A stretch of 64,000 nt of DNA from Streptomyces gossypii (lineage in GTDB: Bacteria > Actinomycetota > Actinomycetes > Streptomycetales > Streptomycetaceae). Below are positions 9,283 through 17,622 of this stretch, piece after piece; the stretch's first letter is position 1; each line of letters opens with the position of its first letter. The DNA lies in the NCBI RefSeq assembly GCF_025165795.1, contig NZ_JAJAGO010000009.1, forward strand, positions 248,001 to 312,000, written 5' to 3'. Below the pieces are notes generated by a model. That model was not told the origin of the DNA and made no database searches. It worked only from the letters and a program-made list of their open reading frames with translations. The position numbers and the translations under genes are program-made.

Positions 9283-9726
9283 GTGCGTACGTACAGCCCC
9301 AAGCCCGGCGATGTCCAGCGCCAGTGGCACGTCATTGACGCCCAGGACGTCGTCCTGGGCCGTCTGGCCACTCAGGCCGCCACTCTTCTGAGGGGCAAGC
9401 ACAAGCCCATGTACGCCCCTCACGTCGACACTGGTGACTTCGTCATCATCATCAACGCCGACAAGGTGCACCTTTCCGGCAACAAGGCGACCCAGAAGAT
9501 GGCCTACCGCCACTCCGGGTACCCGGGCGGCCTGCGTTCCGTCCGCTATGACGAGCTGCTGGCGAAGAACCCGGAGAAGGCCGTCGAGAAGGCCGTCAAG
9601 GGCATGATCCCCAAGAACACCCTCGGCCGTCAGATGCTCTCGAAGCTGAAGGTCTACGCGGGCGACCAGCACCCGCACGCTGCACAGCAGCCGGTCCCGT
9701 TCGAGATCACCCAGGTCGCGCAGTAA
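9283..9726 (+). CDS. rplM: 50S ribosomal protein L13
   Basis: Large-subunit ribosomal protein of 147 residues, the usual length. It begins MRTYSPKPGDVQRQWHVID and contains the L13 core DVVLGRLATQAATLLRGKHK and the GGLRSVRYDELL region. The GTG start has a GAAGG site 9 nt upstream. It is followed after 42 nt by rpsI, the conserved bacterial L13-S9 operon. Expression is probably high, given the strong promoter at 9041. Confidence 0.98.
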   Translation: MRTYSPKPGDVQRQWHVIDAQDVVLGRLATQAATLLRGKHKPMYAPHVDTGDFVIIINADKVHLSGNKATQKMAYRHSGYPGGLRSVRYDELLAKNPEKAVEKAVKGMIPKNTLGRQMLSKLKVYAGDQHPHAAQQPVPFEITQVAQ

Positions 9727-9768
9727 GTCCCGGCCACCACCCCAGACGTACAGAAACCAGGAGAACTC

Positions 9769-10287
9769 GTGGCCGAGACCACCGCTGAGACGCCCGTCAA
9801 CGAAAGTGTCGACGAGGAAGTCCAGGAGTACACGACCGAGACCCCCGAGGTCCCGGAGGAGCTCACCGCCGAGGCTCTCACCTCGCGCTTCGGTGACCCG
9901 CAGCCCGCCGCCGGCACCGGTCGGCGGAAGAACGCCATCGCCCGTGTCCGGATCGTTCCGGGCAGCGGCAAGTGGAAGATCAACGGTCGCACCCTGGAGG
10001 GGTACTTCCCCAACAAGGTGCACCAGCAGGAGGTCAACGAGCCCTTCAAGGTGCTCGAGCTGGACGACCGCTACGACATCGTGGCCCGTATCGCGGGTGG
10101 CGGCATCTCCGGTCAGGCCGGTGCGCTGCGCCTCGGTGTCGCCCGCGCCCTGAATGAGGCGGACACGGACAACAACCGTGCCGCGCTCAAGAAGGCGGGC
10201 TTCCTGACGCGTGACGACCGTGCCGTCGAGCGTAAGAAGGCCGGTCTGAAGAAGGCCCGTAAGGGCACGCAGTACAGCAAGCGCTGA
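9769..10287 (+). CDS. rpsI: 30S ribosomal protein S9
   Basis: Small-subunit protein of 172 residues. The S9 core starts near GTGRRKNAIARVRIVPG and ends with the basic tail KKARKGTQYSKR, which in S9 reaches the ribosomal P site. The first 40 or so residues form an acidic, Glu/Thr-rich extension absent from the 130-residue E. coli protein but usual in Actinobacteria. The GTG start follows GGAGAACTC. It is the last gene of the rplM operon and a strong hairpin follows. Confidence 0.98.
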   Translation: MAETTAETPVNESVDEEVQEYTTETPEVPEELTAEALTSRFGDPQPAAGTGRRKNAIARVRIVPGSGKWKINGRTLEGYFPNKVHQQEVNEPFKVLELDDRYDIVARIAGGGISGQAGALRLGVARALNEADTDNNRAALKKAGFLTRDDRAVERKKAGLKKARKGTQYSKR

Positions 10288-10326
10288 CCCAGGCGCTGGC
10301 ACGGCTGCACGCCGTTTCGTGGCAAG

Positions 10327-10362
10327 CGCCCCGACGACACGTTCCGTGTCGCCGGGGCGTTT
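10327..10362 (+). terminator. rpsI terminator
   Basis: The stem is CGCCCCG and CGACACG (10327-10333, 10335-10341) pairing with 10345-10351 and 10353-10359. It has one internal mismatch and a 3-nt loop, and TTT follows. It lies 39 nt after the rpsI stop. Confidence 0.85.
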
Positions 10363-10477
10363 GCTGTAAGGCCGTCCGGCAGGTGGGGGTGCAGGACGCG
10401 GCCCCCGGATGCCGGACGGTCTAAGTTGAGGGAAGCCGGAAGCCATCGGACACCCGGCGCGATCTGGAGGACGACAA

Positions 10478-11836
10478 GTGGCACGACTCTTCGGTACGGA
10501 CGGTGTGCGCGGAGTGGCCAACGGGCATCTGACTGCCGAGATGACACTCGGCCTGTCCGTCGCCGCGGCCCATGTGCTCGCCGAGGTGGGGTCGTTCGAG
10601 GGACATCGCCCGGTGGCGATCGTCGGACGGGATCCGCGCGCGTCCGGAGAGTTCCTGGAGGCCGCCGTGGTGGCGGGCCTCGCCAGCGCCGGCGTGGACG
10701 TGCTGCGGGTGGGCGTGCTGCCGACCCCTGCCGTCGCGTATCTGACGGGTGCGCTCGGCGCCGATCTGGGCGTGATGCTCTCCGCCAGCCACAATCCGAT
10801 GCCGGACAACGGCATCAAGTTCTTCGCGCGCGGCGGCCACAAACTGGCCGATGAGCTGGAGGACCGCATCGAGCGGATCTACCACGAGCACGCGGCGGGT
10901 GAGCCGTGGAACCGGCCCACCGGCGCCGACGTGGGCAGGGTCCGTGAGTACGACGAGGGCTTCGACAACTACGTCGCGCACCTGGTGGGCGTCCTGCCGA
11001 ACCGGCTCGACGGGCTGAAGGTCGTCATCGACGCCGCGCACGGCGCCGCCTCCCGGGTCTCTCCCGAAGCCTTCGCGCGGGCCGGCGCCGAGGTGATCAC
11101 CCTCGGCACCGACCCGGACGGCCTCAACATCAACGACGGCTGCGGATCGACCCATCTGGACGGGCTGCGCGCAGCCGTCGTCGCGCACGGTGCGGATCTG
11201 GGCGTGGCGCACGACGGCGACGCGGACCGCTGTCTGGCGGTGGACGCGGCGGGCGACGAGATCGACGGCGACCAGATCCTGGCCGTGCTCGCGACGGGCA
11301 TGTTCGAGGCGGGGACGCTGCGCAAGAACACCGTCGTGGCCACCGTCATGTCGAACCTCGGCTTCAAGCTGGCAATGGGGCGCGAGGGCATCGGGCTGCT
11401 CCAGACGGCGGTGGGTGACCGCTATGTGCTGGAGGAGATGAAGCGCGGCGGCTACTCGCTGGGCGGTGAGCAGTCCGGGCATCTGATCGTGCTGGACCAT
11501 GCGACCACCGGGGACGGCACGCTGACCGGGCTGATGCTGGCGGCCCGTGTCGCCGCCACCGGGCGGCCGCTGTCCGCGCTGGCGGCCGTGATGGAGCGGC
11601 TGCCGCAGGTGCTGGTCAATGTTCCGGATGTGGACAAGGCGAGGGTCGCTACGTCCGCCGAGTTGGCCACCGCAGTGTCGGAGGCCGAGCGCGAGCTGGG
11701 CGAGACCGGGCGGGTGCTGCTGCGTTCCTCGGGCACGGAGCCGCTGGTGCGGGTGATGGTCGAGGCGCCGGAGATCGAGGTCGCGCGGACGGTGGCCGAC
11801 CGGTTGGCGGACGTGGTCAAGCGCGCCCTGGGCTGA
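10478..11836 (+). CDS. glmM: Phosphoglucosamine mutase GlmM
   Basis: Interconverts glucosamine-6-phosphate and glucosamine-1-phosphate on the route to UDP-GlcNAc, in the cytoplasm. The 452 residues match family length. Seen: N-terminal FGTDGVRG, the phosphoserine loop SASHNPMPDNGIKFF (residues 102 onward; the active Ser is in SASHNP), the Mg2+ loop HDGDADRC, and the C-terminal phosphate-binding RSSGTEPLVRVM. The GTG start has CTGGAGG upstream. It follows the rpsI terminator, so it probably has its own promoter. glmS for the preceding step lies 3.4 kb downstream. Confidence 0.97.
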   Translation: MARLFGTDGVRGVANGHLTAEMTLGLSVAAAHVLAEVGSFEGHRPVAIVGRDPRASGEFLEAAVVAGLASAGVDVLRVGVLPTPAVAYLTGALGADLGVMLSASHNPMPDNGIKFFARGGHKLADELEDRIERIYHEHAAGEPWNRPTGADVGRVREYDEGFDNYVAHLVGVLPNRLDGLKVVIDAAHGAASRVSPEAFARAGAEVITLGTDPDGLNINDGCGSTHLDGLRAAVVAHGADLGVAHDGDADRCLAVDAAGDEIDGDQILAVLATGMFEAGTLRKNTVVATVMSNLGFKLAMGREGIGLLQTAVGDRYVLEEMKRGGYSLGGEQSGHLIVLDHATTGDGTLTGLMLAARVAATGRPLSALAAVMERLPQVLVNVPDVDKARVATSAELATAVSEAERELGETGRVLLRSSGTEPLVRVMVEAPEIEVARTVADRLADVVKRALG

Positions 11837-11986
11837 GTCCGGTCGCTTTTGGGTGCTGCCGACTGGAATGTCAGTGGGGTGCGTCACAGTTGTGCAGGAA
11901 GTGAGCGTCGTGCCTGGCGCTCGCCACTTCAAGGCATGACAGCGATCCGACACATCCGGCAAAAGGGACACAGCAGGGGTCACAGC

Positions 11987-13003
11987 ATGACGTACGCGAT
12001 CCAGGCGGAAGACCTGACCAAGAGTTTCAAGGGGACGCAGGCGCTGGCCGGAATCGACCTGGCCGCTCGTACGGGCTCGGTTCTGGGCCTGCTCGGGCCG
12101 AACGGCGCGGGGAAGACGACCGCGGTGCGGATCTTCGCCACCCTGGTTCGGCCGGACGGCGGCCGGGCGACGGTCGCGGGCCACGACGTGGTGCGTGAAG
12201 CGGGCCGGGTGCGCTCCCGCATCGGCCTCACCGGCCAGTACGCGGCGGTGGACGAGAACCTCACGGGTACCGAGAATCTGCTGCTCATCGGCCGTCTGCT
12301 GGGCATCCCGAGAGGCGGAGCGCGAGCGCGGGCCGCCGAGCTGCTGGAGCGCTTCCAGCTGAGCGACGCCGGAGGCCGTGCCGTGAAGACGTACTCGGGC
12401 GGTATGCGCAGGCGGCTCGACCTCGCGGCCAGCCTGGTCGGCCGGCCGGAGATCCTCTTCCTCGACGAGCCGACCACGGGGCTCGACCCGCACAGCCGCG
12501 GAGAGGTGTGGGAGATGCTGCGCGGCCTGGTGGCCGAGGGCGTCACCGCCCTGCTGACGACGCAGTATCTCGACGAGGCGGACAAGCTCGCCGACGAGAT
12601 CGTGGTCATCGACAAGGGCCGGGTGATCGCCGACGGCACACCGGACGAGCTGAAGTCCGCCGCGGGCGGTCAGGTGCTCCAGGTGCGGCCGCTGCACGGC
12701 GAGGACCTCGGAGCGGTCGCCGCACTGGTCGCGGAGGCGGCGGGTCCGCAGACCCAGATCGAGGGCGAGCTGATCACCGCTCCCGTCATGGACCCGGCAC
12801 TGATGCCCGCGGTCGTCCGGAGCCTGGACCACGAGGGGATCGAGGTGGGCGAACTGGCGCTGCGCCGCTCCTCGCTCGACGAGGTCTTCCTGGCGCTCAC
12901 CGGTCACCGGGCGCGGCCGGAGTCGGCAGCCGGTGAGGACGCGGGCGTCGGCGTGGGCGCCGAAGGAGCGGACGCGCTCGCAGGGGCGGAGCGTGTGCCA
13001 TGA
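11987..13003 (+). CDS. ABC transporter ATPase, DrrA-like
   Basis: ATP-binding subunit of an ABC-2 exporter, 338 residues, of the daunorubicin-resistance (DrrA) type. Walker A GLLGPNGAGKTT, Q-loop region GLTGQYAAVDE, signature YSGGMRRRLDLA and Walker B EILFLDEPTTGLD are visible. A C-terminal extension of about 100 residues of the DUF4162 kind precedes an Ala/Gly-rich tail. The ATG is placed by homology; upstream codons are open but look non-coding. The stop overlaps the permease start by 4 nt (ATGA), so the two are translationally coupled. The substrate is unknown, and no biosynthetic gene cluster lies nearby. Confidence 0.93.
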   Translation: MTYAIQAEDLTKSFKGTQALAGIDLAARTGSVLGLLGPNGAGKTTAVRIFATLVRPDGGRATVAGHDVVREAGRVRSRIGLTGQYAAVDENLTGTENLLLIGRLLGIPRGGARARAAELLERFQLSDAGGRAVKTYSGGMRRRLDLAASLVGRPEILFLDEPTTGLDPHSRGEVWEMLRGLVAEGVTALLTTQYLDEADKLADEIVVIDKGRVIADGTPDELKSAAGGQVLQVRPLHGEDLGAVAALVAEAAGPQTQIEGELITAPVMDPALMPAVVRSLDHEGIEVGELALRRSSLDEVFLALTGHRARPESAAGEDAGVGVGAEGADALAGAERVP

Positions 13004-13815
13004 CGACGACGGCCTTCACCCAGCCACTGACGAAGAAGGGCCGGGTGCGGCCCGGCAACGGAGTGCGGCAGACAGGCACGATGGCCTGGCGGAGCCTGGT
13101 CTCCGTCAAGCACAATCCGCTGGAACTGATCGACTACAGCATCACGCCGATCATGTTCGTCTTCCTGTTCACCTATGTCTTCGGTGGGCAGATGGCGGGT
13201 TCACCCAGGGAGTACCTGCAGTACGCACTGCCCGGCATCATCGTGCAGAACACGCTCTTCATGAGCATGTACACAGCCATGTCGCTGAACAGCGATCTGA
13301 CGAAGGGCGTCTTCGACCGGCTGCGCAGCCTGCCGATAGCCCGGTCGGCGCCGCTGTTCGGGCGGATAACCGCCGACCTGGCCAAGCAGGTCTGGGCAAT
13401 GGTGCTGATGATCGGGCTCGGTGCAGCGCTGGGCTTCCGGATCACGGCCGGGGCCGGGGTCACCGGCTTCCTCGGCGCCGTGCTGCTGCTGGTGGTGTTC
13501 GCGGCGGCCGTCTCGTGGAGCGCCGTGCTGATCGGGATGCTGGCGGGCGATCCGGAGAAGGTGCAGGTGTTCGCCTTCACCCTGATCTTCCCCATCACCT
13601 TCACCAGCAGCGCCTTCGCCCGGGTCGAGACGATGCCCGGCTGGCTCCAGTCGTGGGTGGACGTCAATCCGGTCACCCATCTCTCGGACGCCTTCCGCGG
13701 GCTGCTGGTCGGCGGCGAGGTCGCCTCTCCCGTCCTGTGGTCCCTGGTGTGGGCCGCGGCGATAGCGGCGGTCTTCATCCCGCTGGCGATGCGGGCCTAC
13801 CGCTCCCGGGTGTGA
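13000..13815 (+). CDS. ABC-2 type transporter permease, DrrB-like
   Basis: Membrane subunit of the exporter, 271 residues. About six hydrophobic segments are visible, including ITPIMFVFLFTYVFGG, GFLGAVLLLVVFAAAVSW and LVWAAAIAAVFIPLAM. The conserved ABC-2 region around FARVETMPGWLQSWVDVNPVTH is present. The start overlaps the ATPase stop. It converges with coaA, leaving a gap of only 12 nt. Confidence 0.93.
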   Translation: MTTTAFTQPLTKKGRVRPGNGVRQTGTMAWRSLVSVKHNPLELIDYSITPIMFVFLFTYVFGGQMAGSPREYLQYALPGIIVQNTLFMSMYTAMSLNSDLTKGVFDRLRSLPIARSAPLFGRITADLAKQVWAMVLMIGLGAALGFRITAGAGVTGFLGAVLLLVVFAAAVSWSAVLIGMLAGDPEKVQVFAFTLIFPITFTSSAFARVETMPGWLQSWVDVNPVTHLSDAFRGLLVGGEVASPVLWSLVWAAAIAAVFIPLAMRAYRSRV

Positions 13816-13827
13816 GCCGGTGACCGG

Positions 13828-14790
13828 TCAGAGCTTGCGCAGCGAGAGGCGTTCGACCTTGTGGTCGGGCCCCTTGTGCAGCTGGAGGGTCGCGCGGCCC
13901 CTGGTCGGTGCGATGTTCTGCCGCAGGTTCGGCTCGTTGATGGTGCGCCAGGTGTTGCGGGCGTAGTCCAGCGCCTCCTCCTCCGTGACCCGGGTGTACT
14001 TGCGGAAGTACGAGGCGGGGTCCTGGAAGGCGGTGGCGCGCAGCGCGCGGAAGCGCTCCAGATACCAGCTGCGGATGTCGTCCGTGCGGGCGTCCACGTA
14101 GACGGAGAAGTCGAAGTAGTCGGCGAGGGCCAGCCGGGCTCGCCCGTCCTGCCCGTAGCGGGCGGGCTGAAGCACGTTCAGTCCTTCCACGATCAGGATG
14201 TCCGGCCGCCGCACCACCAGGCGTTCGCCGGGGACGATGTCGTAGATCAGGTGGTCGTAGACGGGCGCGGTCACCTCCTCCCGGCCGGATTTCACGTCCG
14301 CGACGAACCGGGTGAGCGCCCGGCGGTCGTACGACTCGGGGAAGCCCTTGCGGGACATCAGCCCTCGCTCGCGCAGTTCGGCGTTGGGGTGGAGAAAGCC
14401 GTCCGTCGTCACGAGTTCCACCCGGGGGTGCTCCGGCCACCGTGCGAGCAGCGCCCGCAGCAGCCGCGCGGCCGTCGACTTGCCTACCGCGACGCTGCCC
14501 GCGACGCCGATGACGAACGGGGTCCCGTGCTGGGGGCCCTGGCGGTTGGCGGCGTCACCGAGGAAGGTGTTCAGTGCGTCGCGCAGGCCGTGGGTGGCGC
14601 CCACGTACAGGTTGAGCAGCCGGGAGAGCGGCAGATAGACCTCCCGCACCTCGTCCAGATCGATGACGTCACCGAGCCCGCGCAGCCGCTCGACCTCCTC
14701 GGCGGTCAGCGGCAGCGGTGTCCGCTCGCGCAGTGCGCTCCACTCGGCGCGGGAGAGATCGACATACGGCTTCGCCGTCTTGGTGGCCAC
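13828..14790 (-). CDS. coaA: Pantothenate kinase, type I
   Basis: First enzyme of coenzyme A synthesis, phosphorylating pantothenate with ATP. The 320 residues match the prokaryotic type I enzyme. P-loop GVAGSVAVGKST (about 95-106), followed by LVTTDGFLHPN, the RKGFPESYD region, YDHLIYDIVPGE and DILIVEGLNVLQP. The GTG start lies directly against its GAGGAG ribosome-binding site, which is unusually close; no better in-frame start is seen. It is transcribed alone and convergent with the transporter genes. Confidence 0.96.
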   Translation of the reverse strand: MATKTAKPYVDLSRAEWSALRERTPLPLTAEEVERLRGLGDVIDLDEVREVYLPLSRLLNLYVGATHGLRDALNTFLGDAANRQGPQHGTPFVIGVAGSVAVGKSTAARLLRALLARWPEHPRVELVTTDGFLHPNAELRERGLMSRKGFPESYDRRALTRFVADVKSGREEVTAPVYDHLIYDIVPGERLVVRRPDILIVEGLNVLQPARYGQDGRARLALADYFDFSVYVDARTDDIRSWYLERFRALRATAFQDPASYFRKYTRVTEEEALDYARNTWRTINEPNLRQNIAPTRGRATLQLHKGPDHKVERLSLRKL

Positions 14791-14911
14791 CTCCTCATTC
14801 TGCGTCGCACACCCGAGCGATTCCTGTAGGGGGTGCCATAAGGCTCGGGGGGTGTACGTGTGTGCGATTCATCGCTACGGTCCCTCCACCCGACCCGCCC
14901 CTGGGGGGACC

Positions 14912-15151
14912 ATGGCATCCCTGATCGCGCGCGCCCGTCTGCGGAGGCGCGGAAGCCGTGCCGCACGGCCGAGCAGCTGCGCCACCCGCGCCTACGAGGA
15001 GATCTCCGCCGAGCTGCCCGAGGAGGATCTCCGGGAGGACCTCTCCGAATCGCTGGACCTCTACGTGATGGGCAGCAAGCCGCGCTGCGAGGAGGTCGAG
15101 TATCTGGACCTCGTACACGACGCGATGGACCAGATCGGCCACGAGGACTGA
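14912..15151 (+). CDS. Small conserved protein of unknown function
   Basis: 79 residues, starting at ATG 14912 behind GGGGGGACC. The N-terminal 25 residues are basic (Arg-rich). The rest is acidic and helical, with EEISAELPEEDLREDLSES and a C-terminal CEEVEYLDLVHDAMDQIGHED-like end. Codon use is Streptomyces-like with GC-rich third positions, so I take it as real. It lies 58 nt upstream of glmS in the same direction and may be co-transcribed with it. No function can be assigned. Confidence 0.7.
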   Translation: MASLIARARLRRRGSRAARPSSCATRAYEEISAELPEEDLREDLSESLDLYVMGSKPRCEEVEYLDLVHDAMDQIGHED

Positions 15152-15209
15152 CCTCCACCGCCCGGCGCACCTGCACCCGGCACTGCGGGGGAGGTCGTAA
15201 GCTGCGCAT

Positions 15210-17057
15210 ATGTGCGGAATCATCGGTTATGCGGGTGGACAGCCCGCCCTCGATGTGGTCCTGGCCGGGCTCCGGCGGCTGGAGTACCGGGGCTACGACT
15301 CGGCCGGAGTCGCTGTGCTCGCCGACGGCGGGCTGGCCGCCGCGAAGAAGGCGGGCAAGCTCGCCAACCTGGAGAAGGAACTGGCCGACCGCCCGCTGCC
15401 GACCGGGCCGACCGCCATCGGACACACCCGCTGGGCCACCCACGGCGCCCCGACCGACGCGAACGCCCACCCGCACCTGGACAACGCCGGACGCGTCGCC
15501 GTCGTACACAACGGGATCATCGAGAACTTCGCGGCCCTGCGCGCCGAACTCGCGGAGCGCGGGCACGAGCTGACCTCGCAGACGGACACCGAGGTCGTCG
15601 CGCATCTGCTCGCCGAGTCCTTCTCCGCCTGCGGGGACCTCGGGGAGGCGATGCGGCAGGTGTGCCGTCTGATGGCGGGAGCGTTCACCCTGGTCGCCGT
15701 CTCGGTGGATGACCCGGAGGTGGTGGTCGGCGCCCGCCGCAACTCGCCGCTGGTGGTCGGGCTCGGGGACGGGGAGAACTTCCTGGCGTCCGACGTGGCG
15801 GCCTTCATCGAGCACACCCGGGACGCGCTGGAGCTGGGGCAGGACCAGGTGGTGGAGCTGCGCCGGGACGCCGTCACGGTCACCGACTTCGACGGCGTGG
15901 CCGCCGAGGTGCGCGCCTACCACGTCGACTGGGACGTCTCCGCCGCCGAGAAGAGCGGCTACGACTACTTCATGCTCAAGGAGATCGCCGAGCAGCCGAA
16001 GGCCGTTGCCGACACGCTCCTCGGCCGGATCGGCGCCGACGGTGCGCTGACTCTGGACGAGGTACGGCTCCCCGCCGCCGAACTGCGGGAGATCGACAAG
16101 GTGGTGATGGTCGCATGCGGCACGGCCTATCACGCCGGTCTGATCGCCAAGTACGCGATCGAGCACTGGACGCGGACCCCCTGCGAGACGGAGCTGGCCA
16201 GCGAGTTCCGCTACCGCGACCCGATTCTGGACTCGCGGACGCTGGTGATCGCCGTCAGCCAGTCCGGCGAGACGATGGACACACTGATGGCGCTGCGCCA
16301 CGCGCGGGAGCAGGGCGCGAAGGTCCTGGCCATCTGCAACACCAACGGCTCGACGATCCCGCGCGAGTCGGATGCCGTGCTCTACACCCACGCGGGGCCG
16401 GAGGTGGCCGTCGCCTCCACGAAGGCGTTCCTCACCCAGTTGGTCGCCTGCTATCTGGTGGCCCTCTATCTGGGCCAGGTGCGGGGCACCAAGTGGGGCG
16501 ACGAGGTGATCGCCGCAATCCGCGAGCTGTCCGCGATCAGCACCCAGGTGGAGGAGGTGCTGACCACCATGGAGCCGGTACGGGAACTGGCCCGGAGCCT
16601 GGCGGACAAGGAGACGGTGCTCTTCCTGGGACGGCACGTGGGTTACCCCGTCGCGCTGGAGGGGGCGCTCAAGCTCAAGGAACTGGCGTACATGCACGCC
16701 GAGGGCTTCGCGGCGGGGGAGCTGAAGCACGGGCCGATCGCGCTGATCGAGGAGGACGTGCCGGTGGTCGTGGTGGTGCCGTCACCGCGCGGGCGGTCGG
16801 TGCTGCACGACAAGATCGTCTCCAACATCCAGGAGATCCGCGCCCGCGGCGCACGTACGATCGTGATCGCGGAGCGCGGCGACACGGCCGTGCTGCCGTA
16901 CGCGGATCATCTGATCGAGGTCCCCCGGACACCGGTGCTGCTGCAACCGCTGGTGGCGACCGTCCCGTTGCAGGTCTTCGCCTGCGAACTGGCGACAGCT
17001 CGCGGGAACGAGGTCGACCAGCCGCGGAACCTCGCCAAGTCGGTAACGGTGGAGTGA
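15210..17057 (+). CDS. glmS: Glutamine-fructose-6-phosphate aminotransferase
   Basis: Makes glucosamine-6-phosphate from fructose-6-phosphate and glutamine, the entry to peptidoglycan amino sugars. The 615 residues are full length. The N-terminal glutaminase begins MCGIIGYAGG with the nucleophile Cys2, then RLEYRGYDSAG and GHTRWATHG. Two SIS sugar-binding domains follow (CGTAYHAG; SQSGETMDT; STKAFLTQ; LGRHVGYPVALEGALKLKE), and the protein ends KSVTVE. The usual terminal Glu follows KSVTV. No glmS ribozyme is present upstream (only 58 nt available). A perfect 22-bp hairpin begins immediately after the stop. Confidence 0.97.
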   Translation: MCGIIGYAGGQPALDVVLAGLRRLEYRGYDSAGVAVLADGGLAAAKKAGKLANLEKELADRPLPTGPTAIGHTRWATHGAPTDANAHPHLDNAGRVAVVHNGIIENFAALRAELAERGHELTSQTDTEVVAHLLAESFSACGDLGEAMRQVCRLMAGAFTLVAVSVDDPEVVVGARRNSPLVVGLGDGENFLASDVAAFIEHTRDALELGQDQVVELRRDAVTVTDFDGVAAEVRAYHVDWDVSAAEKSGYDYFMLKEIAEQPKAVADTLLGRIGADGALTLDEVRLPAAELREIDKVVMVACGTAYHAGLIAKYAIEHWTRTPCETELASEFRYRDPILDSRTLVIAVSQSGETMDTLMALRHAREQGAKVLAICNTNGSTIPRESDAVLYTHAGPEVAVASTKAFLTQLVACYLVALYLGQVRGTKWGDEVIAAIRELSAISTQVEEVLTTMEPVRELARSLADKETVLFLGRHVGYPVALEGALKLKELAYMHAEGFAAGELKHGPIALIEEDVPVVVVVPSPRGRSVLHDKIVSNIQEIRARGARTIVIAERGDTAVLPYADHLIEVPRTPVLLQPLVATVPLQVFACELATARGNEVDQPRNLAKSVTVE

Positions 17058-17116
17058 GAAGCTGTTGTCCTGCCCCGGTTGAGGCTCGGCCCCGACCGGG
17101 GCAGGACAACAGCTTC
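17058..17116 (+). terminator. 22-bp perfect hairpin after glmS
   Basis: Arms 17058-17079 and 17095-17116 are perfectly complementary with a 15-nt loop, and the first base follows the glmS stop codon directly. The arm begins GAAGCTGTTGTC, a 12-mer also found in a second hairpin at 46511-46522. It probably ends glmS transcription and may belong to a repeated element family. Confidence 0.8.
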
Positions 17117-17169
17117 GGAGCAGCCCCCGGTGCGTGCGGGACTGGTTGTGATGTGAGACAGGGAGCCCG

Positions 17170-17538
17170 GTGATCGTAGGGGTGGGGATCGACGTCGCGG
17201 AGATCGACCGTTTCGCGGCGGCGATGGAACGGACGCCGCAGCTGGCCGAACGGCTGTTCCTGGACGGCGAGTTGCTTCTGCCGAGCGGCGAGCGCCGGGG
17301 CATGGCCTCACTGGCCGCGCGTTTCGCGGCGAAGGAAGCCCTGGCGAAGGCGCTGGGCGCGCCCAGCGGGCTGCGCTGGACGGACGCGGAGGTACTGACG
17401 GCCGACTCCGGCCAGCCGTCGCTGGTCGTACGGGGCACGGTCGCGGCGCGCGCCGCCGCGCTCGGCGTGCTGCACTGGCACGTTTCCCTGAGCCACGACG
17501 CGGGGGTCGCGTCCGCGGTGGTCATCGCTGAGCGTTAG
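17170..17538 (+). CDS. acpS: Holo-ACP synthase
   Basis: Transfers 4'-phosphopantetheine from coenzyme A to the active Ser of acyl carrier protein for fatty-acid synthesis. 122 residues. The metal-binding signature is complete: GVGIDVAEIDRF (Asp8) and RFAAKEALAKALG (the Glu of AAKEA). The C-terminal HWHVSLSHDAGVASAVV is typical. The GTG start follows GGGAGCCCG. The last codons and stop are part of a short tandem duplication (17527-17576). Confidence 0.95.
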   Translation: MIVGVGIDVAEIDRFAAAMERTPQLAERLFLDGELLLPSGERRGMASLAARFAAKEALAKALGAPSGLRWTDAEVLTADSGQPSLVVRGTVAARAAALGVLHWHVSLSHDAGVASAVVIAER

Positions 17539-17576
17539 CGGAGCATCGGGCGGGGGCTGAGCGTTAGCGGAGCATC
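17527..17576 (+). repeat. Tandem duplication over the acpS stop codon
   Basis: A 21-bp unit at 17527-17547, which holds the last codons and TAG of acpS, recurs identically at 17556-17576, a period of 29 bp. The second copy is non-coding. Confidence 0.85.
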
Positions 17577-17622
17577 TGACGGGGGCGGAGCGTGAGGCCG
17601 CCTCGTTCGTCACACTGGTCTC

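Noticed and set aside
11837..11986. Extension of the DrrA-like ATPase to an upstream start at 11849
   Set aside because: The extra 46 residues have no similarity to the family and poor codon pattern; the conserved domain begins just after ATG 11987.
15152..15209. glmS ribozyme upstream of glmS
   Set aside because: Only 58 nt separate the small upstream gene from glmS, too short for the ribozyme, and actinobacterial glmS genes are not known to carry it.
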